From NCBI GenBank assembly GCA_900557255.1, contig USSA01000097.1, forward strand, positions 1 to 10,457: DNA of 10,457 nt. The letters are read 5' to 3'. The stretch's first letter is position 1. Each line of letters begins with the position of its first letter. The position numbers were made by a program, and so were the translations under genes. Below the pieces are notes generated by a model, which worked only from the letters and a program-made list of their open reading frames with translations, searched no databases and had not been told where the DNA came from. Shown here one piece after another: positions 4,999 to 10,457 of this stretch. This DNA is from an uncultured Prevotella sp. (lineage in GTDB: Bacteria; Bacteroidota; Bacteroidia; Bacteroidales; Bacteroidaceae).

Positions 4999-5763
4999 AA
5001 TCACCGTTCCGTGCTTTCCGTCGATGGCGGTAGCAAGGGTGATGATCACCTCTTTCACACCAGCATCGATGGCTGCAAGGGCATTCTCCAACTTAGGAAT
5101 CATGCCGCCTGCCACGGTACCATCTGCTTTGTATCTCTCAAAATCGGCATGGGTAATCACTGGAATCACGCTGTCATCATCCTCAGGATTACTGAGCACG
5201 CCTTTCTTTTCAAAACCGTATATCAATGTCACGTCGTAGTAAGGAGCCAGAGCCTTGGCAGTCTCGCTGGCTATGGTGTCGGCATTGGTGTTGAGGATGT
5301 TGCCCTTGCCGTCATGGGTCAATGGAGCCATCACTGGAGTAATGCCTTCATTAATCAGGGTTTGGAGCATCTTGCCGTTGGCACGCTCTACATCGCCCAC
5401 GAATCCGAAGTCGATACCGTCCTTCAACGGACGCTTGTGACTGTGGATTACGTCCATATCAGCACCGGTCAGACCGAGAGCATTCACGCCGTTAGCCTGG
5501 AGTTTGGCAACCAGGTTCTTGTTGACCAGACCGCCATAAACCATTGTAACCACTTCCAGCATGTCTGCATCGGTGATGCGGCGTCCGTTCACCATCTTGC
5601 TCTCTATGCCGAGGGCTGCGGCTACCTTAGTGGCACGGCGGCCACCGCCATGTACCACTACTTTCTTGCCAGGAATGGCTGCGAAATCCTTCAAGAGCTG
5701 TGCCAGCTGCTCGCTGTCTTCAACGATGGCACCGCCTACCTTTACTACTGTTACTTTTTCCAT
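4993..5763 (-). CDS. argB: Acetylglutamate kinase (possibly N-succinylglutamate kinase)
   Basis: Phosphorylates N-acyl-L-glutamate with ATP, the second step of arginine biosynthesis, in the cytoplasm. The 256-residue protein has the amino-acid-kinase fold and its key sites: K8 in VKVGG, the HGGG loop at 38-41, NGRRITD (59-65) with R62 for the substrate carboxylate, GLTGADMD (97-104), NTNAD with N158 and D162, and K224 in AGGMIPKLENA. The length and the K8/N158/D162 numbering agree with the E. coli enzyme. Some Bacteroidetes make arginine through N-succinyl rather than N-acetyl intermediates, so the true substrate may be N-succinylglutamate; the sequence alone does not decide. It lies 83 bases after speA on the same strand and is probably co-transcribed with it. 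Its stop codon lies within a tandem repeat. No other arg genes are in the window. Confidence 0.95.
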   Translation of the reverse strand: MEKVTVVKVGGAIVEDSEQLAQLLKDFAAIPGKKVVVHGGGRRATKVAAALGIESKMVNGRRITDADMLEVVTMVYGGLVNKNLVAKLQANGVNALGLTGADMDVIHSHKRPLKDGIDFGFVGDVERANGKMLQTLINEGITPVMAPLTHDGKGNILNTNADTIASETAKALAPYYDVTLIYGFEKKGVLSNPEDDDSVIPVITHADFERYKADGTVAGGMIPKLENALAAIDAGVKEVIITLATAIDGKHGTVIK

Positions 5764-5772
5764 CTTGTTACT

Positions 5773-5793
5773 TTGAACTTTGAAAATTGAACT
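5773..5793 (-). repeat. Second heptamer repeat (AGTTCAA type) just before argB
   Basis: On the minus strand the units are AGTTCAA (5793-5787), TTTTCAA (5786-5780) and AGTTCAA (5779-5773), followed by AGTAACA, AG and the argB ATG. They are three in-phase 7-base units, different from the GTGAAGA family downstream of speA in the same 83-base gap. They fill the position where a ribosome binding site would be, and no Shine-Dalgarno is visible. Confidence 0.6.
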
Positions 5794-5813
5794 TTATGAT
5801 GAGTTAAAGCAAT

Positions 5814-5848
5814 TGAATTCTTCACTCTTCGTTCTTCACTCTTCACTT
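5814..5848 (-). repeat. Heptamer tandem repeat (GTGAAGA x4) directly after the speA stop
   Basis: Minus-strand units from 5846 to 5819 are GTGAAGA, GTGAAGA, ACGAAGA, GTGAAGA, then ATTCA (5818-5814). The array abuts the speA stop codon (5849-5847). It shares unit types, copy number and the flanking TGAAT with the array at the end of argB, but the variant ACGAAGA unit is third instead of second. Confidence 0.85.
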
Positions 5849-7739
5849 ACTGAAGATATGTGTATCCGAAGAGACCATTTCTATAGGTGCCCAGGAATTC
5901 CTTGCCCTCATCGAGCGAAATCTTACCTTCCTTCACACTCTTGGTTACCCACTGCTCCAACTGGCGGACGAGCTTCTTCGGATTGTACTGTACGTAATCC
6001 AATACCTCCTCTACGGTCTCGCCGTCGAATATCTGGTCGATGCTATATTTGCCGTCCTTTACAGAGATGTGGGCAGCATTGGTGTCGCCGAAGAGATTGT
6101 GCATGTCGCCCAGAATCTCCTGGTAGGCACCAACGAGGAATACACCGAGATAATATGGTTCGTTCTTCTTCAATGGATGAAGAGGAAGAACGTTTCCTAT
6201 ATGACCGTCGGTAACGAAGTTGGCAATCTTTCCGTCGCTGTCGCAGGTGATGTCCTGCAAGGTAGCGTTGCGGGTAGGACGCTCGTTCAGACGCTGGATA
6301 GGCATGATAGGGAAGAGCTGGTCGATAGCCCAACTGTCTGGCAGGCTCTGGAACAGAGAGAAGTTGCAGAAATACTTGTCGGCAAGAATTTTATCCAATC
6401 CTCTGAGTTCTTCTGGTACATGCTTCATGTGCTTGGCAAGATTGTTGATCTCGTGGCACACGCTCCAGTACATTGCCTCAATCTCTGCACGGGTCTTCAG
6501 ATCTACGATGCCGTGAGAGAAGAGCTGCAAGGCCTCTTCGCGAATCTGCTCGGCATCATGCCAGTCTTCCAGCATGTTGCGAGGATTCAGGTTGTCCCAT
6601 ATCTCATAAAGATCCTTCACCAGCTGGTGGTCAGTCTCCTTCGCCTCAAACTCCTCAGGCATCTCTGGCAGGGAAGCTGTCTCCAAGACATCGATAACCA
6701 AGACTGAGTGATGGGCAGAGAGCGAGCGGCCGCTCTCGGTGATGAGGTTAGGGTGCTCGATATTGCTCTTGTTGGCTGCATCTACGAATGTATAGACACA
6801 GTCGTTTACATACTCCTGGATAGAGTAGTTTACGGAACTCTCGCTGCTGGAAGAGCGGGTGCCGTCGTAATCTACACCGAGTCCGCCACCGCAATCTACG
6901 AAATCTACATTGTAGCCCATCTTGTGGAGACTAATATAGAACTGGGCTGCCTCACGGAGAGCAGTCTGAATGCGGCGAATCTTGGTAATCTGACTTCCGA
7001 TATGGAAGTGGATAAGGCGCAGACAGTCGTGGAATCCCATCTCGTCTATCTTCTTGAGGGCTGTGAGCAGTTCTGCGCTGGTCAAGCCGAACTTAGATGC
7101 ATCGCCGCCGCTTTCAGCCCATTTGCCTGAACCTGAAGAAGCCAGTTTGATGCGGATACCGATGTTTGGCTTTACGTTGAGCTTTTTGGCTACCTTTTCG
7201 ATGATATCCAGCTCATTGAGCTTTTCTACTACGATAAAGATGCGCTTGCCCATCTTCTGAGCCAGCAAGGCAAGTTCGATGTAGCTCTCGTCCTTGTAGC
7301 CGTTACAGATGATGAGCGAGTCGCTCTGTGCCTGTACGGCGATGACGGCGTGGAGTTCAGGCTTAGAGCCAGCTTCCAGTCCGAGGTTGAACTTCTTGCC
7401 GTGAGAGATAATCTCCTCAACGACCGGCTGCATCTGGTTCACCTTAATAGGATAGATGACAAAGTTTTCTCCCTTGTATCCATACTCTTCCTTTGCCTTT
7501 TGAAAACAGCTGGCTGTCTTCTCGATGCGGTTGTCGAGGATGTCTGGGAAACGGAGCAGTACGGGAGCGTTGATGTCGCGTAATGCCAACTCGTCCATGA
7601 TGTCGCGCAGGTCTATCTGCGTGTTGTCCTTGCATGGAGTTACATAGACATCACCCTTGTCGTTGATGCCAAAGTAAGAAGTACCCCAACCACAGATGTT
7701 GTAGAGCTCCTTCGAGTCTTCAATAGTCCATTTCTTCAT
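5847..7739 (-). CDS. speA: Biosynthetic arginine decarboxylase
   Basis: Decarboxylates L-arginine to agmatine with pyridoxal phosphate, the entry to putrescine and spermidine synthesis. The 630-residue protein is of normal length for the SpeA family (fold-III, alanine-racemase-like PLP barrel). The PLP lysine is K99 in YPIKVNQ. HFHIGSQ (244-250), the glycine loop CGGGLGVDYDG (283-293) and ESGR (335-338) bind the PLP phosphate and ring. C499 in ITCDSDGKI is the C-terminal cysteine/acid active-site segment supplied by the partner subunit, and GAYQEILGDMHNLFGD (537-552) is a strongly conserved SpeA stretch. The start at 7739 gives the usual MKKWTIEDSKELYNICGWG beginning. It lies 63 bases downstream of aroK and 83 upstream of argB, on the same strand. 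No Shine-Dalgarno is visible. The gene that makes arginine precursors lies next to the one that consumes arginine. Confidence 0.97.
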   Translation of the reverse strand: MKKWTIEDSKELYNICGWGTSYFGINDKGDVYVTPCKDNTQIDLRDIMDELALRDINAPVLLRFPDILDNRIEKTASCFQKAKEEYGYKGENFVIYPIKVNQMQPVVEEIISHGKKFNLGLEAGSKPELHAVIAVQAQSDSLIICNGYKDESYIELALLAQKMGKRIFIVVEKLNELDIIEKVAKKLNVKPNIGIRIKLASSGSGKWAESGGDASKFGLTSAELLTALKKIDEMGFHDCLRLIHFHIGSQITKIRRIQTALREAAQFYISLHKMGYNVDFVDCGGGLGVDYDGTRSSSSESSVNYSIQEYVNDCVYTFVDAANKSNIEHPNLITESGRSLSAHHSVLVIDVLETASLPEMPEEFEAKETDHQLVKDLYEIWDNLNPRNMLEDWHDAEQIREEALQLFSHGIVDLKTRAEIEAMYWSVCHEINNLAKHMKHVPEELRGLDKILADKYFCNFSLFQSLPDSWAIDQLFPIMPIQRLNERPTRNATLQDITCDSDGKIANFVTDGHIGNVLPLHPLKKNEPYYLGVFLVGAYQEILGDMHNLFGDTNAAHISVKDGKYSIDQIFDGETVEEVLDYVQYNPKKLVRQLEQWVTKSVKEGKISLDEGKEFLGTYRNGLFGYTYLQ

Positions 7740-7802
7740 TTTCTAATCTTGCTTGCTGGAAATCAGTTTTGTTTGTTACCTTTATTATTTTATTAGATAC
7801 GG

Positions 7803-8330
7803 CTATATGTTCAGCAGGTCTCTGATCTGCCGAACAATAGCGTTGATTTTATCATAATTGTCCATCACGTTGATATCGATGATGTGTTTTGCCTTCTCGT
7901 AGTAAGGCTCGCGAAGTTTCAGCTGTTCATGGATAAACTTGTCTACCTCTTCCGGTGTTTTGTTGAGCAGCAGAGGGCGTACGCCTTTGCCCATCTTCAG
8001 ATGAGCGTGAAGGGTCTCTGGAGATGCCTTCAGGTAAAATGTTTCGCCAAGTTGGTTCATGTAGTCCATGTTGTCGAAGAAACATGGTGTTCCTCCTCCG
8101 CAACTTACCACTACATTTTCAAACTCTGCCACTTCGTGTAGCATATTGTGCTCTATCTTGCGAAATCCCTCTTCTCCAACTTCGTCGAAGATCTGTTTAA
8201 CGGTCTTGCGCATTCGGCTCTCGATATACCAGTCGAGATCGTAGAACATAACGCCAAGGTCTTTGGCGAGGGCTTTGCCGACCGTTGTCTTGCCGGCGCC
8301 CATGTATCCTATGATGATGATTGACTTCAT
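7803..8330 (-). CDS. aroK: Shikimate kinase
   Basis: Phosphorylates shikimate to shikimate-3-phosphate with ATP, the fifth step of the chorismate pathway to aromatic amino acids, in the cytoplasm. The 175-residue protein is of standard length. It has the P-loop GYMGAGKTT (8-16), the shikimate-binding DLD (D33) and R57 in EEGFRKIE, the CGGGTP loop (77-82), the lid arginine R118 in GKGVRPLL, and R140 in LREPYYEKA. All the catalytic and binding residues expected of the family are present. It lies 31 bases after the topA stop and 63 before speA, so the four genes may be one transcript. No terminator-like hairpin is apparent in either gap. The start is unambiguous: the P-loop begins at residue 8. 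Confidence 0.96.
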   Translation of the reverse strand: MKSIIIIGYMGAGKTTVGKALAKDLGVMFYDLDWYIESRMRKTVKQIFDEVGEEGFRKIEHNMLHEVAEFENVVVSCGGGTPCFFDNMDYMNQLGETFYLKASPETLHAHLKMGKGVRPLLLNKTPEEVDKFIHEQLKLREPYYEKAKHIIDINVMDNYDKINAIVRQIRDLLNI

Positions 8331-8361
8331 TTTCTTCTGTTTCTATGTCAATGAGGCACGT

Positions 8362-10457
8362 TTATGATTTCTTTCTGCCTCTAGCCTTTGGTTCTGGAGC
8401 AGCTTTGATAATTTCCATACACTCCTCGTATGTAAGCTCCTCTGCACTCTCATGTTTTGCCTTTGGAATGCGGTAATTCTTGCCGTCGTAAGCAATGTAT
8501 GGACCATACTTGCCATTGAGAATTTCCATCTTGTCGTCCTCATCGAAGACTTTGAGATGGCGCTTCTCTTCGGCTTCGCGCTTTTCCTTGATCAGTTCGA
8601 TGGCTCTATCCAGGGTTATGGTCAGCGGATCATCCTCCTTTGTAATAGAAACATACTTGCGGTTATGGAGGATGTAAGGGCCGTAGCGACCAGAGCCAAC
8701 TGTTACAGTAATGCCTTCATAATCACCGAGTTCTCTTGGTAGCTTGAAGAGTTCCAAAGCCTCTTCCAGGGTGATGGTTTCGATGCTCTTGTCTGATGGC
8801 AACTGGGCAAACTGAGGCTTGTCCTTGTCTTCTGCAGAACCAATCTGTACCACTGGTCCAAAACGGCCAATCTTGACGAATACTGGTTTTCCGGTCTTTG
8901 GATCATTTCCGAGATTGCGCTCGCCGGCTTTGTGCTGGTTGCGTGCTTCCAGGACTTCCTTCACTTCAGGCTCAAAGCCCTTGTCGAAATCCTTCATCCA
9001 GTTAGTCCATTCGGTCTTTCCTTCTGCAATATCATCAAACTTCTTCTCTACGTCTGCCGTAAAGTTGTAGTTCATGATGTTCGGGAAGTTCTCCATCAGG
9101 AAATCGTTTACTACGATGCCGATATCAGTAGGCAGAAGCTTGCCCTTTTCAGAGCCTGCCATCTCTTTCTTCAACTTCTGGGTTATCTTGATGCCCTTCA
9201 GAGAATCTATGGTAAATGTGCGCTCTTCACCCGTCTTGTCACCCTTTACTACGTATTGACGCTGCTGGATGGTACTGATAGTTGGAGCATAGGTAGATGG
9301 ACGGCCGATGCCGAGATCTTCCAGTTTCTTCACCAGACTGGCCTCTGTGTATCTTGCAGGAGCCAGAGAATACTTCTCTGTAGCAAGGATTTCTCTGCGC
9401 TGCAATTCATCGCCTTCTTTCAGGGCAGGAAGAATGTGGGAAGAATCCTCAGCATGCTCTTCATCGTCGGTTGACTCAAGATAAACCTTGAGGAAACCAT
9501 CGAATGAAACAACCTCGCCGGTAGCAACAAACTTTTCGCTTGTGTTGCCGATATTGATGTTGATGGTTGTCTTTTCGAGTTGTGCGTCAGCCATCTGAGA
9601 TGCGATGGTACGCTTCCAGATGAGTTCGTAAAGGCGCTTCTCCTGAGCGGTTCCTTCGATGGTTGGTTCATTCATATATGTAGGACGGATAGCCTCGTGC
9701 GCTTCCTGTGCACCCTTTGAACTGGTGTGGTAGGCACGAGTCTGGCTGTATTCCTTGCCATATTCTCTGATAATCTCATCTTTGCTGGCGTTGGAACAGA
9801 GCGTAGAGAGGTTTACGCTATCGGTTCGCATGTAAGTGATGCGTCCGCTTTCGTAAAGTTTCTGGGCTATCATCATGGTCTGTACAACGGTGAAACCAAG
9901 CTTGCGTGCTGCCTCCTGTTGCAGAGTAGAAGTAGTGAAAGGTGGTGCAGGAGAACGCTTTAAAGGCTTTTTGGTTACAGATTCAACCATAAACTTAGCG
10001 TCTTTACACTTCTCAAGGAAAGCTTCAACCTCTTCGTGGGTATTGAAACGCTGGTCCAGTTCTGCCTTTACCTCTGTTGCATTGCCGCTGTCGCTAATCA
10101 GGGCGAAAATAGCGGTAATGCGATAGTATGGCACACTTTGGAACTTCTGGATTTCACGCTCACGTTCTACTATCAGACGGACAGCAACACTCTGTACACG
10201 ACCTGCAGAAAGGGCTGGCTTAACCTTTCTCCACAAGATAGGAGAAAGCTTGAAACCTACCAGTCGGTCGAGTACACGACGTGCCTGCTGGGCATTCACC
10301 AGGTTCATGTCCAGATGGCGTGGGTTCTTGATTGCGTCAAGAATAGCCTGTTTGGTAATCTCGTGGAAGACAATACGGTTTGTCTTCTCCTCATCCAATC
10401 CCAGTACTTCGCAAAGGTGCCAGCTGATGGCTTCTCCCTCGCGGTCCTCATCGGATG
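8362..10457 (-). CDS. topA: DNA topoisomerase I (type IA), N-terminus outside the window
   Basis: Relaxes negatively supercoiled DNA by a single-strand break through a 5'-phosphotyrosine. The reading frame is open to the window edge. The first visible residues are SDEDREGEAISWH (about 10417-10455), the acidic metal motif of the TOPRIM domain, so roughly the first 100 residues are missing. The TTG at 10396 is an internal Leu codon, not a start. Next come the type IA core with SAGRVQSVAVRLIVERE, and the active-site tyrosine in GRITYMRTDS (Tyr codon 9832-9834). Then GIGRPSTYAPTI and three C-terminal Toprim_C_Rpt-like repeats, each with a GR/GKxGP core (KIGRFGPVV, GSGRYGPYI, LNGKYGPYI), ending in a basic tail ARGRKKS. 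There is no four-cysteine zinc ribbon like those of the E. coli enzyme. About 697 residues are visible. Confidence 0.96.
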   Translation of the reverse strand, partial: SDEDREGEAISWHLCEVLGLDEEKTNRIVFHEITKQAILDAIKNPRHLDMNLVNAQQARRVLDRLVGFKLSPILWRKVKPALSAGRVQSVAVRLIVEREREIQKFQSVPYYRITAIFALISDSGNATEVKAELDQRFNTHEEVEAFLEKCKDAKFMVESVTKKPLKRSPAPPFTTSTLQQEAARKLGFTVVQTMMIAQKLYESGRITYMRTDSVNLSTLCSNASKDEIIREYGKEYSQTRAYHTSSKGAQEAHEAIRPTYMNEPTIEGTAQEKRLYELIWKRTIASQMADAQLEKTTININIGNTSEKFVATGEVVSFDGFLKVYLESTDDEEHAEDSSHILPALKEGDELQRREILATEKYSLAPARYTEASLVKKLEDLGIGRPSTYAPTISTIQQRQYVVKGDKTGEERTFTIDSLKGIKITQKLKKEMAGSEKGKLLPTDIGIVVNDFLMENFPNIMNYNFTADVEKKFDDIAEGKTEWTNWMKDFDKGFEPEVKEVLEARNQHKAGERNLGNDPKTGKPVFVKIGRFGPVVQIGSAEDKDKPQFAQLPSDKSIETITLEEALELFKLPRELGDYEGITVTVGSGRYGPYILHNRKYVSITKEDDPLTITLDRAIELIKEKREAEEKRHLKVFDEDDKMEILNGKYGPYIAYDGKNYRIPKAKHESAEELTYEECMEIIKAAPEPKARGRKKS

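Noticed and set aside
4963..5790. 275-codon plus-strand ORF opposite argB
   Set aside because: It is the antisense shadow of a full-length, motif-complete argB. The other long plus-strand frames over 5780-9963 are likewise shadows of speA, aroK and topA.
10396..10398. Start codon for a 678-residue topoisomerase
   Set aside because: This is an internal TTG (Leu); the frame continues upstream with the TOPRIM motif DEDREGEAI to the window edge.

Overview
The window looks like a chromosomal segment of a Bacteroidales bacterium, most likely Prevotella/Segatella (S. copri-like). This rests on the protein families (SpeA, ArgB, TopA and a carboxypeptidase-regulatory-domain outer-membrane receptor of Bacteroidetes type), on -7 boxes of the TAnnTTTG class, and on the general lack of Shine-Dalgarno sequences. 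No 16S or other species-level marker is present, so the genus is an inference.

Left part (1-3230, plus strand): a leader with one or two Bacteroidetes-type promoters precedes an outer-membrane, TonB-dependent-receptor-like beta-barrel gene. Four bases after its stop comes a DUF6734-like gene (a glycosyltransferase-like protein of unknown role) that appears to have lost its C-terminal part. This half is visibly more AT-rich than the rest and looks accessory.

Middle part (3231-3863): 633 bases without a convincing gene but full of structure. In order it holds an orphan promoter-like element, a 9-bp hairpin, two small palindromes, a ~150-bp imperfect inverted repeat whose arms each carry three GTTAAC palindromes, a ~94-base segment that can fold in two mutually exclusive ways around a very strong Shine-Dalgarno sequence and a 25-codon ORF, and an 11-bp-stem terminator. 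I read it as a mobile-element scar or a structured RNA/DNA locus. It is the best candidate here for something undescribed.

Right part (3864-10457, all minus strand, so read from right to left): topA (N-terminus outside the window), aroK (shikimate kinase), speA (biosynthetic arginine decarboxylase), argB (acetyl- or succinyl-glutamate kinase), an ECF sigma factor, and its overlapping single-pass membrane anti-sigma-like partner. topA-aroK-speA-argB are tightly spaced housekeeping genes. ArgB commits glutamate to arginine, and SpeA turns arginine into agmatine for polyamines. The sigma/anti-sigma pair overlaps by 11 bases and has its own candidate ECF-type promoter. Heptamer tandem repeats (GTGAAGA-type) sit at the 3' ends of both speA and argB, and one unit supplies the argB stop codon.
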